DNA of 64,000 bases, taken from contig NZ_VCGY01000002.1 of NCBI RefSeq assembly GCF_016597725.1, forward strand, positions 620,001-684,000, read 5' to 3'. The position numbers and the translations under genes were made by a program. Shown here one piece after another: positions 9,601 to 17,864 of this stretch. Numbering within the stretch: position 1 is the stretch's first letter; the number at the start of each line of letters is the position of its first letter. This DNA is from Marinobacter sp. 1-4A (lineage in GTDB: Bacteria; Pseudomonadota; Gammaproteobacteria; Pseudomonadales; Oleiphilaceae). Below the pieces are notes generated by a model that saw nothing but the letters and a program-made list of their open reading frames with translations, was not told the DNA's origin and ran no database searches.

Positions 9601-12600
9601 CTCAAAGGCAGTGCGCATACGGCAGGCATAGCGCCTATTGCAGCGGTTATTGCGCCGCTTGAACGCTTCGTAAAAGAGTCCCGCGCCCAGAATCTGCGCG
9701 CCGACCGTGACGTGATTTCACTGATTGAAACGGCCTGCGAATTCCTGACACAAGGACTGGCCCAGATACGCAAGCAACCCCAAGCCTCGTTGCCCGGCAC
9801 TGACGAGTTTCTGGAAAAGCTGGAGCGCATCTCCAACGACACGCTCCACAGCTACAGCGAAGACACCAGCGGTAGTACGCAACCGGCGCCTTCTCAGCTG
9901 GTTCAGCTATTCCTGAATGAAGGTTTGGACGTTGTTCTGGATGCCGATCTTATTCTTGCGCAGTGGGCAGAAAACCCTCAAGACCAAGACCCGCTTCAGC
10001 GCCTCACAGCAGAACTGACGCAGCTTACCGACGCTGCTTCCGACGCTGGGCTACCGGATGTCGCAGCTTTGTCAGAAGCCTTGCAAGAGGTGTACGTGGC
10101 CGCCGCCGCACGGAACCAAGCACCGGATGAACCCTTCTTCGCGACCCTGCGCAACGCCCACGAACACCTGATCAACATGATGGATCAGGTTGCCGCGGGG
10201 CTGGCCACCGAATCTGGCGATGAGCTGGTGACGGAGCTTGAAACACTGACCGCATCTCTTTCCGAAGCCGACGACGGTACCAGCGCCTTCGACCAAGAGT
10301 TCACAGAAGATCTGGAAGAAATCGACCTCAGCTTCGACATGGACGAGCTTGACCCCTCTGTTGCTGATGAAGCCAGCAAAGAGCCGCAGTCGACGTCCGA
10401 TCTACCTCTGCCTGAAATCGACTGGGCAGATGACGGCGATGCCGACGCCTCCGACAGTGAATTGGATGACGAACTCGCAGAGATTTTCCTCGAAGAGGCG
10501 CGGGAACTCATCAACAGCACGGCGGAAGCCCTGCAAAGCTGGAGCGAAGCTACCGGCAATCTAGACATACTGCGCCTGCTACAGCGAGACCTGCACACCT
10601 TAAAGGGTGGCGCCCGCCTTGCCGATATTTCAGCAGTGGGCGACTTGGCCCATGAACTTGAAAACCTGTTTGAAGGGCTGACCGAAAAACGGCTGTCCGT
10701 TAACGAAGAATTGTCAGATCTCCTATTCCGTTGTCATGACCGATTGGCAGCCATGGTGGACAGTCTGGATGCCAAAGAGCTGCCGCACCCTGCGCCGGAT
10801 CTCATCGGTGAAATCCACGCTTACATGGATAACACTGGCAGCTCGCGGCCAGTTACAGATGTGGCGCTGCCCGATGAGCCGGACAGCATCGAATCCGAAG
10901 ATATCTTGCCGCCGGTGCTGGAGCTTGAAGAAACAGAAGCGCCGGAAGCGGAAGAAGTTGGAACCGATCTCTCACACATGGATCCGGAACTCATAGGCAT
11001 CTTCCTAGAAGAGGCCTATGACCTGATCAACTCAACGGGCAGTGCTCTGCACACCTGGAGTGAAGATCCATCCAACCGTTCAGTTGCCGCAGAACTTCAG
11101 CGCGACGTTCACACCCTGAAGGGTGGCGCTCGCATGGCTGGCGTTGAGGCCATCGGTGACCTGACCCACGTGCTCGAGGATCTATTCGAGAAAGTGGCCG
11201 AAGGCCAGCTAGAAGCCAGCAGCGCCATGAACGACCTGCTGTTTGCCTGTCACGACCGCCTAGCGCAAATGGTTGAGCAGGTTGCTACTCAAAAGCCCTG
11301 CCCGCCCGCCGTCGATTTGGTGAATCAGGTCGAGGCCATTCTCAGTGGCGAATCTGTGCCCACCGAAGCAGAGTCTGCGGAAATCGAGACTCCTGCTGCC
11401 CTTCCTGAAATCACGCCAGCGGACGCCGAAGGTGAAGGTGAAGGTGAACACAACGATATCGCCAGCATTTTCCTGGATGAAGGCCATGAGATCCATGATG
11501 CCATCAGCGAATGCCTAGACCAATGGCGTGAAGATCCTCAGGCGATGAATGGCGCTGCACAGCTTCAGCAAGAATTGCACACCCTCAAAGGTGGCGCCCG
11601 GCTGTCAGATGTTGACCCCATTGCAGAATTGGCGGAAGCCTGGGCAGGCGCACTCGATCTACTCATGTCGACCCCGGGCAACCAGAAGCTTCTGCTCACT
11701 CTGAGCGGGCGCGGGCTGGATAACCTAAGGGCCATGCTTGATGAGCTGGCGCAAGGGAAGGAGCCGGCAGCAGAGGCTGACCTACTTGCAGCGTTCAGCA
11801 GCGCCCAGACACTGGACACCGAAAGCCAGGAGACGCCTCAGGAAGAAGAGGCCAGCGCCGATCAAGACGCCATCGATCCGGAGATTCTAGAGATATTTCT
11901 GGAGGAAGCTGGCGAGATCATGGACCAGCTGGAGCAGCTTCTTGCCGACTGGCGCAAAGACCCGGCCAATAGCCATTTTAATCAGGAAGCACAGCGCGCA
12001 CTTCATACTCTGAAAGGCGGCGCCCGTTTATCCCAGCTCTCCCAATTGGGTGACAAAGCCCACAGCTTCGAAACACGCTTGATTGATCTGGGTGGCAAGG
12101 TGCCTGATGACCATCAGTGGCAAGCCATTACCGAGGATCATGATGGCATTATTGCGCTGGTTGCGGATATACGCGGGCGCTACGAATCGAATGCAGCAAC
12201 TATTGAGCCTGAGGCCGACGCGGCACCTGCGGTTCAAACCCCGGCGCAGCCAGAGGTTCAGGTTAAACCTGCACCTAAGCCTGCCCGGGCGAGGGCTCGG
12301 GATAGAGCGGCAGACGCTCAGCGTGCCGCTCAGGAAACCATACGGGTATCCGCACCATTGCTGGATGAACTGGTTAATCTGGCCGGTGAAACCAGTATTA
12401 CCCGTGGCCGACTGGAACAGCAAAGCAGTGATTTCGGCCACACCTTGGATGAAATGGCCGCGACCATCGAACGTTTGCGGGAACAGCTGCGCCGGATGGA
12501 AATTGAAACCGAGGCACAAATCCTGTTCAGTGCCGAGAAAGAACATGGCCCGGATTACGGAGACGACTTCGATCCGCTGGAAATGGACCGGTATTCATCC

Positions 12601-14163
12601 ATCCAGCAGTTATCGCGGGCGCTAACGGAATCCTCCTCAGACCTTGCGGATTTGCGTGAGACGCTGGCTGACAGGGTTCGCGATACAGAAACACTGCTGG
12701 TTCAGCAATCTCGTATCAATACCGAACTTCAGGAAGGTCTGATGAAGACCCGAATGATTCCATTTGCCTCCATGGTGCCGCGCCTACGCCGAATCGTGCG
12801 TCAGATCAGTGGCGAATTGGGCAAAAAAGTCGAGTTTGATGTTCGCAATGCCGAAGGCGAAATGGATCGCAACATTCTGGAGCGTATGATTGCGCCGCTG
12901 GAGCACATGTTGCGCAACGCCATCGACCACGGTATCGAGAGCCCGGCTGACCGTAAGAAACAGGGTAAAGCAGAAGCAGGCGAAGTTACCTTGTCTCTGG
13001 CCCGCGAAGGCGGCGATGTAGTGCTGCGCATGGTGGACGATGGTGCTGGCATACCGTCTGACGTGATCCGGGACAAGGCTATTCGTCAGGGGCTGTTGCA
13101 GGAGGATGAAGATCTCTCCGAGCGTGAGATTCTCCAGTTTATCTTACAACCCGGTTTCTCAACCGCCCAAAACGTGACCCAGATTTCCGGCCGCGGCGTT
13201 GGCATGGACGTGGTGGCCAGTGAGATCAAACAGCTCGGTGGAAGCCTAGAAATTGAATCGCAGGTGGGAAGAGGTGCTGTATTTACCGTTCGACTGCCGT
13301 TCACCGTCTCAGTAAACCGCGCTCTAATGGTTTCCACAGGTGAAGATTTCTACGCCATCCCCCTCAACACCATCGAAGGTATCGTCCGGGTTAGCACCTA
13401 CGAGCTTGAGGAATATTACAAGCCGGATGCCCCTATGTACGAATACGCAGGCCAGGAGTACCGCTTGCAGTATTTGGGCAGTCTGCTGAACAGCGACCAC
13501 CACCCCAAACTACAAGGCCAAGCCTTGCCGCTGCCGGTGATTCTGGTTCGTGGAGCAGAACAGCCCATGGCACTTCAGGTAGACAACCTGATGGGCAGCC
13601 GAGAAATTGTTGTTAAATCGCTAGGGCCGCAATTCGGTACTGTTCGGGGCGTATCCGGCGCCACCATTCTGGGTGACGGTAACGTGGTGGTGATTCTCGA
13701 TCTGCCAGCCATGATCCGTTCCGATATATTGTCTGAGCGCCAGCGGCTAACCGAACTGGAAAAAGTTCGGGAATCCGCCCGCTTTGAAGAACGGGCCACC
13801 GTTGTCATGGTGGTGGACGACTCGGTTACCGTGCGCAAGGTTACCTCGCGCCTACTTGAACGTAACGGTATGGAAGTTATCACCGCAAAAGATGGTCTGG
13901 ATGCGGTCGCGCAATTGCAGGATCACAAGCCGGACATCATGCTTCTGGACATTGAAATGCCGCGTATGGATGGCTTTGAGGTTGCCAGCTTCGTGCGGCA
14001 CGATGACAACCTGCGCGATATGCCAATTTGTATGATCACCTCCCGAACCGGCGAAAAGCACCGAGAGCGGGCACTGGCTATCGGCGTCAATGAATATCTC
14101 GGCAAACCGTTCCAGGAGACCGAGTTGCTGAAGACCATTGAACGGCTAACCGGTAAGCAGTAA
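6658..14163 (+). CDS. chpA: Hybrid chemotaxis kinase ChpA with multiple HPt domains
   Basis: 2501 residues, close to the roughly 2470 of Pseudomonas ChpA. Seven clear phosphotransfer motifs H-T-L-K-G are seen, with His at about residues 656, 821, 980, 1313, 1485, 1641 and 1783. Two divergent HPt-like sites lie at H52 (HQVHGTLQ) and H483 (LLHSIRGGL). They are separated by acidic linkers. A CheA-type core follows: dimerisation segment LVNLAGETSITRGRL, N box LRNAIDHGIE (N about 2087), G1 VDDGAGIP, G2 ISGRGVGMDVV, then a CheW-like regulatory domain. A C-terminal receiver ends the protein (VMVVDDSVTVRK; phospho-Asp about 2431 in LLLDIEMPRMDGFE; Lys in GKPF). It phosphorylates PilG and PilH. HPt units 656 and 821 are nearly identical, indicating a recent internal duplication. 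Confidence 0.97.
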   Translation: MGNHHDSIALDWVRGEIQDTLTQGQHALEAYVENRDDTARLRFCLNYLHQVHGTLQMVELYGAALLTEEMEKLTQAVLDNSVTSVDEAVEVLMQAILQLPQYLEHLASSQDDFPMVLLPLLNDLRAARGDSLLSDTSLFKPDLAPSRMKVASSVSQRLQDPTVLGHIRKLRQMYQFALAGIIREEDLSAQFVYLQKVIHRLVRLCQRTPRGELWKAAAAFVETLQAKANPVNAAVKSLLRELDSEIRRLTDEHADILAQPAPDALLKHLLYYVARARDLDSENVRDLRSRYQLGEALPSDDDVVAARNRVSGPGREAIHSVVSALNEELAKLKDQLDLFVRSELRQNSELEDLLPGLVQVGNTLAVLGLGIPRKVITDQIELIEKLSAQSELVDDGTMMDIAGALLYVEASLAGLDSDRQPESSGSSIDNLPGNQGSRELGEASSALLRESRNTLEQVKSAVINFIASQWDIREIEHVPGLLHSIRGGLSLVPLERVASMLASAERYISDVLLSDRHVPDWKQLDTLADAITSIEYYLERLAEGISDNEDILRIAEESLASLGFPVGEEPTWGTEPAADEIPVVDPVTAEDAPTASGTAQQTETKGSDEELLDDEILGIFVEEAEEVLETIREFYPRLRQNHDDRPALTEVRRAYHTLKGSGRLVGATSLGELAWSVENLLNRVIDQSIKPNDDLFSYIDEANARIPSLIQEFRDGQSTGDVAELIERGEAMATTRRSDGEQVEAPEANTSLHEVPVVETAPEPVVAASSEQQDDLIDDEILEIFVEEAGEVLDTIREYLPMLLRQHDDRSALAEVRRAYHTLKGSGRMVGALVVGELAWSVENLLNRVIDGSTFMNDDIARLLEDATEVFPALVSDFENHQPPSFDTSGLEARAKALADGEIPDASTMPAAEVDGVSGSIEIEDTEAEYYEEDDAADPVLLDIFESETETHLQTLKEFLASAGDKISVSYTDNLSRALHTLKGSAHTAGIAPIAAVIAPLERFVKESRAQNLRADRDVISLIETACEFLTQGLAQIRKQPQASLPGTDEFLEKLERISNDTLHSYSEDTSGSTQPAPSQLVQLFLNEGLDVVLDADLILAQWAENPQDQDPLQRLTAELTQLTDAASDAGLPDVAALSEALQEVYVAAAARNQAPDEPFFATLRNAHEHLINMMDQVAAGLATESGDELVTELETLTASLSEADDGTSAFDQEFTEDLEEIDLSFDMDELDPSVADEASKEPQSTSDLPLPEIDWADDGDADASDSELDDELAEIFLEEARELINSTAEALQSWSEATGNLDILRLLQRDLHTLKGGARLADISAVGDLAHELENLFEGLTEKRLSVNEELSDLLFRCHDRLAAMVDSLDAKELPHPAPDLIGEIHAYMDNTGSSRPVTDVALPDEPDSIESEDILPPVLELEETEAPEAEEVGTDLSHMDPELIGIFLEEAYDLINSTGSALHTWSEDPSNRSVAAELQRDVHTLKGGARMAGVEAIGDLTHVLEDLFEKVAEGQLEASSAMNDLLFACHDRLAQMVEQVATQKPCPPAVDLVNQVEAILSGESVPTEAESAEIETPAALPEITPADAEGEGEGEHNDIASIFLDEGHEIHDAISECLDQWREDPQAMNGAAQLQQELHTLKGGARLSDVDPIAELAEAWAGALDLLMSTPGNQKLLLTLSGRGLDNLRAMLDELAQGKEPAAEADLLAAFSSAQTLDTESQETPQEEEASADQDAIDPEILEIFLEEAGEIMDQLEQLLADWRKDPANSHFNQEAQRALHTLKGGARLSQLSQLGDKAHSFETRLIDLGGKVPDDHQWQAITEDHDGIIALVADIRGRYESNAATIEPEADAAPAVQTPAQPEVQVKPAPKPARARARDRAADAQRAAQETIRVSAPLLDELVNLAGETSITRGRLEQQSSDFGHTLDEMAATIERLREQLRRMEIETEAQILFSAEKEHGPDYGDDFDPLEMDRYSSIQQLSRALTESSSDLADLRETLADRVRDTETLLVQQSRINTELQEGLMKTRMIPFASMVPRLRRIVRQISGELGKKVEFDVRNAEGEMDRNILERMIAPLEHMLRNAIDHGIESPADRKKQGKAEAGEVTLSLAREGGDVVLRMVDDGAGIPSDVIRDKAIRQGLLQEDEDLSEREILQFILQPGFSTAQNVTQISGRGVGMDVVASEIKQLGGSLEIESQVGRGAVFTVRLPFTVSVNRALMVSTGEDFYAIPLNTIEGIVRVSTYELEEYYKPDAPMYEYAGQEYRLQYLGSLLNSDHHPKLQGQALPLPVILVRGAEQPMALQVDNLMGSREIVVKSLGPQFGTVRGVSGATILGDGNVVVILDLPAMIRSDILSERQRLTELEKVRESARFEERATVVMVVDDSVTVRKVTSRLLERNGMEVITAKDGLDAVAQLQDHKPDIMLLDIEMPRMDGFEVASFVRHDDNLRDMPICMITSRTGEKHRERALAIGVNEYLGKPFQETELLKTIERLTGKQ

Positions 14164-15215
14164 TGACCGGCCATGGTGGTCGGGCTCAGGTTGGAATCGT
14201 GTCGGACATTGTCCTGCAGCGGCATCGGCTGCAGGCAGCCGCCGCCAAGTTCGGCCTTGATGTTTGTTTCTCCGGAGACCCGGAGCGATTGCAGAACCAC
14301 CCCGACTTCCCGGAAGCCGGGCTCTGGCTGGTAACATTGGAAGACGAAGCAGACCACCCGGCGCTGTTTGATTACCTTTTGGATAATACCGAAGCGCCGG
14401 TTCTGTTCGGGCTGGATCAAGCACCCAGCTCCGGCACCACAAATTACTTTCGCTGGGAGCGGAGGTTACTGGGCAAGCTCGAGCAGCAATTGGGAGATCT
14501 TGCCCAGCTGGATTCCAAAGCCAGCATCGAAGAACTTGAGGTGCGGGTTCCGGAACGCCCGGTATCATCCGAACTGCCACAGTGGCTCACACCGGCAGCC
14601 CCGGGCTCTGTGGCGGACGAAATCTGGGTGCTATGTGCCTCGCTTGGTGGCCCGGCCGCGGTGAAAGCTTTTCTCGACAGCCTGCCGCCGGGCCTGCCAG
14701 TGGGTTTCGTGTACGCCCAGCATATTGACGGTAATTTTGCCGAAGTGCTCACCCGGGTGCTTGGCCGCCATGCCCATTACAAGCTGCGGCATGCGGAAGA
14801 GAACTACAGGGTGAAAAATGGCGATGTGGTGCTGATGCCGGTTGAGCACGAATGGACGTTTGATACGACCGGTGTACTGACAGAGCAGGACACACCTTGG
14901 CCCGGGCCCTATAGCCCCTCTATTGACAAGGTGCTACTGAATACGGCCGACCATTACGGCGCTCACTGCCATGCAATCCTGTTTTCCGGCATGGGTAATG
15001 ATGGTGCCATCGCAGCGCCGCTGCTAAAAGCTTATGGAAGCCGAATCTGGGTGCAGGAAAGCACCAGTTGTGGCAACAGTTCAATGCCGGATTCTGTCGC
15101 CGCCACCGGCTGCGCCAGCTTCTGCGGCACCCCCGAGCAACTGGCCCGGGAACTGGTTAAAACCATCGAAGAATCCTGCTTGCTCAAAGGCAGGCAGAAA
15201 CGGGGCTCCGCCTGA
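14163..15215 (+). CDS. chpB: CheB-type methylesterase ChpB
   Basis: 350 residues. The C-terminal methylesterase domain (about 155-340) carries LCASLGGPAAVKAFLDSLP with the catalytic Ser, YAQHIDGNF with the His and LFSGMGNDGA with the Asp. The N-terminal 110 residues look like a decayed receiver (VGIVSDIVLQRHRLQAAA) without an evident phospho-Asp. The nucleophile motif is ASLGGP rather than the usual ASTGGP. The enzyme removes methyl groups from PilJ glutamates. Its ATG overlaps the last base of the chpA stop, suggesting translational coupling. Confidence 0.92.
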   Translation: MTGHGGRAQVGIVSDIVLQRHRLQAAAAKFGLDVCFSGDPERLQNHPDFPEAGLWLVTLEDEADHPALFDYLLDNTEAPVLFGLDQAPSSGTTNYFRWERRLLGKLEQQLGDLAQLDSKASIEELEVRVPERPVSSELPQWLTPAAPGSVADEIWVLCASLGGPAAVKAFLDSLPPGLPVGFVYAQHIDGNFAEVLTRVLGRHAHYKLRHAEENYRVKNGDVVLMPVEHEWTFDTTGVLTEQDTPWPGPYSPSIDKVLLNTADHYGAHCHAILFSGMGNDGAIAAPLLKAYGSRIWVQESTSCGNSSMPDSVAATGCASFCGTPEQLARELVKTIEESCLLKGRQKRGSA

Positions 15216-15226
15216 GGACACAAGCA

Positions 15227-15685
15227 ATGAATGACAACAGCCAAACCCTCTCCTGCGTCATGATTCCCGTGATCGGGCGACAGCTTATACTGCCTAACGT
15301 ATCCATTGCCGAGGTGGTGGATTATGCCAGCAACGATGCTGGCACCGGGGCACCCGACTGGCTTGCGGGCTACCTCGAGTGGAGGGGGCTTAGCCTGCCG
15401 GTTGTCTCCTACGATGCGGCTAATGGCGGCAATTTGACTGTGCCCGGCGAAAACCGTGGCCGGATTGTGGTGCTCAACAGCGTTAGCCCCAATAAAAAGC
15501 TTCGTTTTATGGCTTTGATTACTCAGGGCATTCCCAGCCAAGTCCGTATTGGGCAAGAGCAGATCAAACAAATCGAGGCCGAAAACGGACCAGCCGACTT
15601 AATGCTGGTAGACGTCGATGGCGAAACCGCTTGGATTCCCAATTTGGATTATCTGGAAACCCTTGCCAACGAATCCGCGGCCTAA
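15227..15685 (+). CDS. chpC: CheW-like protein ChpC
   Basis: 152 residues with a single CheW-like domain: MIPVIGRQLILPNVSIAEVVD, WLAGYLEWRGLSLPVVSYD and the C-terminal LMLVDVDGETAWIPNLDYLE. It starts 11 bases after chpB and is the last gene of the pil-chp run. In Pseudomonas ChpC is a second adaptor thought to link additional receptors to ChpA. Sequence conservation is weaker than in PilI, and the position strengthens the call. Confidence 0.88.
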   Translation: MNDNSQTLSCVMIPVIGRQLILPNVSIAEVVDYASNDAGTGAPDWLAGYLEWRGLSLPVVSYDAANGGNLTVPGENRGRIVVLNSVSPNKKLRFMALITQGIPSQVRIGQEQIKQIEAENGPADLMLVDVDGETAWIPNLDYLETLANESAA

Positions 15686-15721
15686 GCTCTAAGTCGTTAC
15701 CGTCTTGGCATCTGGGCGCCT

Positions 15722-15743
15722 GCAAATGTTATAATGTTGCAAA
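15722..15743. promoter_or_regulatory. Candidate Zur box upstream of zur-znuCB
   Basis: An AT-rich imperfect dyad containing ATGTTATAATGTTGCAAAT lies 19 bases before the zur ATG. Its ATGTTATAAT part matches the known gammaproteobacterial Zur operator core (ATGTTATAATATAACAT), while the right half is degenerate. The position fits zinc-dependent autoregulation of the operon by its own first gene product. The motif is seen; binding is inferred. Confidence 0.55.
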
Positions 15744-15761
15744 TCTTGCAGGATTCCGACT

Positions 15762-16253
15762 ATGTCTTCCCGCGCGCTCCCGTACCGCCCTCACAACCAC
15801 GCTGCTTGTGTGAGTCAGGCGCTGGCTGAAGCCAAAGCCATTTGCCAACAGCAGAATGCCCGCCTGACGCCCACGCGCGAGCGGGTTCTGGAACTCATCT
15901 GGCAATCCCACAAGCCGCTCGGTGCCTACGACGTGCTGGCAAAGCTGACCTCCGAAGGCCATAACGCTGCGCCACCAACGGTCTACCGGGCTCTGGATTT
16001 TCTTCAGCAATACGGTCTGGTGCACCGGATAGCATCCCTTAACGCTTTCACTGGGTGCACTCATGCCGGTGAACACCACACTGGGATGTTCCTTATCTGC
16101 CGTGCCTGCGGCAACGTACTCGAGTTGATGGAATCGTCTGTAACCACCGCCATCGAGAATGCCGCCAGTGCTGAAGCATTTCAACCCGAAGCAATAACAC
16201 TGGAGGTAGCAGGTCTGTGCCCCGGTTGTCAGACGGACCAGCATCATGAGTGA
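15762..16253 (+). CDS. zur: Zinc uptake regulator Zur (Fur family)
   Basis: 163 residues. A winged-helix DNA-binding part reads RLTPTRERVLELIWQSHKPLGAYDVL and PTVYRALDFLQQYGLVHRI. The metal-binding half has CRACGNVLEL and CPGCQ, the two CxxC pairs of the structural zinc site, plus HHTGMF. Zur with zinc represses zinc uptake genes. Its end overlaps znuC by 8 bases, so regulator and transporter are co-transcribed. The start is an ATG with a weak CAGGA ribosome site. Zur rather than Fur is chosen from the znuCB linkage. Confidence 0.92.
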   Translation: MSSRALPYRPHNHAACVSQALAEAKAICQQQNARLTPTRERVLELIWQSHKPLGAYDVLAKLTSEGHNAAPPTVYRALDFLQQYGLVHRIASLNAFTGCTHAGEHHTGMFLICRACGNVLELMESSVTTAIENAASAEAFQPEAITLEVAGLCPGCQTDQHHE

Positions 16254-17034
16254 AGCACTGGTTGCCATCGAAGACCTTACTGTGAGGTTTGGCGACCGCT
16301 TGGTTGTTGACCGGGTGAACTTATCGCTGCACCGGGGCGACATCATTACCATCATCGGCCCTAACGGTGCGGGTAAAACCACGTTGATCAAAACCATTCT
16401 GGGCATACAGGTATCAACCAGCGGTCGTATCATGCGTGCACAGAATCTGGTTATCGGGTATGTGCCCCAACATTTAAGTTTGGAATCAACCCTGCCCCTG
16501 AGCGTCAAACGTTTTATGTTGCTCAGTGGTCAACCGCTTGCGGAGTGTGAGTCTGCTCTCGCGAGAACCGGCGTTAGCCATCTGCTCAAAGCCTCGGTGC
16601 ACCACTTGTCCGGGGGCGAGCAACAGCGCCTTCTACTGGCCAGAGCCTTGGTGCGAAAACCCGACCTTCTGGTGCTTGATGAGCCAGCTCAGGGCGTTGA
16701 TATCAACGGTCAAGCCGCGCTTTACGATCTTATCCGCCAGCTAAGAGACGAGCTTAACTGTGGCGTTATTATGATATCCCACGACCTGCATTTGGTTATG
16801 GCTGCTACCGACAAGGTTATCTGCCTGAACCAACACGTATGCTGCAGCGGCTATCCCGCCGACATCTCGCACGACCCGGCGTTTATTGAAACCTTTGGCC
16901 GACCGGTGGCCGAGTCGCTGGCGGTGTACCACCACCATCACAACCACAGTCATGACCTGCACGGTAACGTTGTTGGCTCGGGCACCTCCCATTCAGCCAC
17001 CGGGCATGAGGAGTGCAGCCATGAGCATCATTGA
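16246..17034 (+). CDS. znuC: Zinc ABC transporter ATP-binding protein ZnuC
   Basis: 262 residues with an ABC ATPase domain: Walker A IIGPNGAGKTTLIKT, signature HHLSGGEQQRLLLARAL, Walker B PDLLVLDEPAQGVD and switch His in MISHDLHLVM. The last 35 residues (bases 16927-17031) form a tail with 12 histidines and one cysteine (starts YHHHHNHSH), a likely zinc-binding or sensing appendage. The start overlaps zur by 8 bases and the end overlaps znuB by 14 bases, so translation of the three genes is probably coupled. No znuA lies in the window. Confidence 0.95.
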   Translation: MSEALVAIEDLTVRFGDRLVVDRVNLSLHRGDIITIIGPNGAGKTTLIKTILGIQVSTSGRIMRAQNLVIGYVPQHLSLESTLPLSVKRFMLLSGQPLAECESALARTGVSHLLKASVHHLSGGEQQRLLLARALVRKPDLLVLDEPAQGVDINGQAALYDLIRQLRDELNCGVIMISHDLHLVMAATDKVICLNQHVCCSGYPADISHDPAFIETFGRPVAESLAVYHHHHNHSHDLHGNVVGSGTSHSATGHEECSHEHH

Positions 17035-17845
17035 TACGCTACTGAATGACTTTTTCTGGCGCGCACTTATTGGCGGTCTGGGTGTTGCGCTGATCGCCGG
17101 GCCATTGGGCTGTTTTGTGGTGTGGCGCAGAATGGCGTATTTCGGAGATACTCTGGCCCATTCGGCACTACTGGGAATAGCCCTGAGCTTTTTGATCAGT
17201 GTTCCGCTGCATCTCGGGGTGATCATTACCAGTGTTATTTTGGCCATGGCTTTGATGTTGTTTTCTCGCAATAAAACACTCGCAACCGACACACTGTTAG
17301 GCATTCTCGCCCACAGCGCTCTGGCCATCGGTTTGGTTGCACTCAGTTTTATGCCGAGCGTGCGGATCGATCTGACCGGCCTTTTGTTTGGCGACCTACT
17401 GGCCATGAACCGCAACGACCTGCTGTGGATTTACGGCGGTGCTATTTTGATTCTATCGCTGCTAACCGTGCTTTGGCGCGGCTTGCTCATGAGCACTATC
17501 CACGAAGAGTTGGCCCGGGTGGAAGGCGTACCCGTCGAGCGCCTGCGCCTGCTGTTGATGCTGATGTTTGCGCTCGTGATTGCGGTTGCCATGAAGATGG
17601 TGGGCGTTCTGCTGATTACCGCCTTGCTGATTATTCCGGCAGCCACGGCGCGTCGCTTAGCCAACACCCCGGAACAAATGGCGGCTCTAGCCGTCGTGTT
17701 CGGATTTATTGCGGTGGCAGGTGGTCTAAGCCTGTCGTGGCATTTGGACACGCCAGCAGGCCCCTCCGTTGTGGTCACGGCTTTCGCTACGTTTCTAGTC
17801 GTTTATGGCAGCGCTGGCCAGTTATCAGCGCGTCCTTCTGCCTAA
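17021..17845 (+). CDS. znuB: Zinc ABC transporter permease ZnuB
   Basis: 274 residues from the ATG at 17021, chosen because MSIIDTLLNDFFWRALIGG matches the family N-terminus and GAGG precedes it. The frame is open further upstream, but only across the ZnuC His tail. Eight or so hydrophobic segments are visible. The ABC-3 permease loop reads GDTLAHSALLGIALSF, with LLIIPAATARRLA near the C-terminus. Together with ZnuC and an unseen periplasmic ZnuA it would import zinc. It converges on the patatin gene, with only 19 bases between stops. Confidence 0.94.
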   Translation: MSIIDTLLNDFFWRALIGGLGVALIAGPLGCFVVWRRMAYFGDTLAHSALLGIALSFLISVPLHLGVIITSVILAMALMLFSRNKTLATDTLLGILAHSALAIGLVALSFMPSVRIDLTGLLFGDLLAMNRNDLLWIYGGAILILSLLTVLWRGLLMSTIHEELARVEGVPVERLRLLLMLMFALVIAVAMKMVGVLLITALLIIPAATARRLANTPEQMAALAVVFGFIAVAGGLSLSWHLDTPAGPSVVVTAFATFLVVYGSAGQLSARPSA

Positions 17846-17864
17846 GCAGCAAGCTGGCCAGCCG

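Noticed and set aside
11425..11454. GAAGGTGAAGGTGAAGGTGA tract as a functional tandem repeat
   Set aside because: It encodes a short Glu-Gly linker between HPt modules of ChpA and stays in frame; it may vary in length but no further role is supported.
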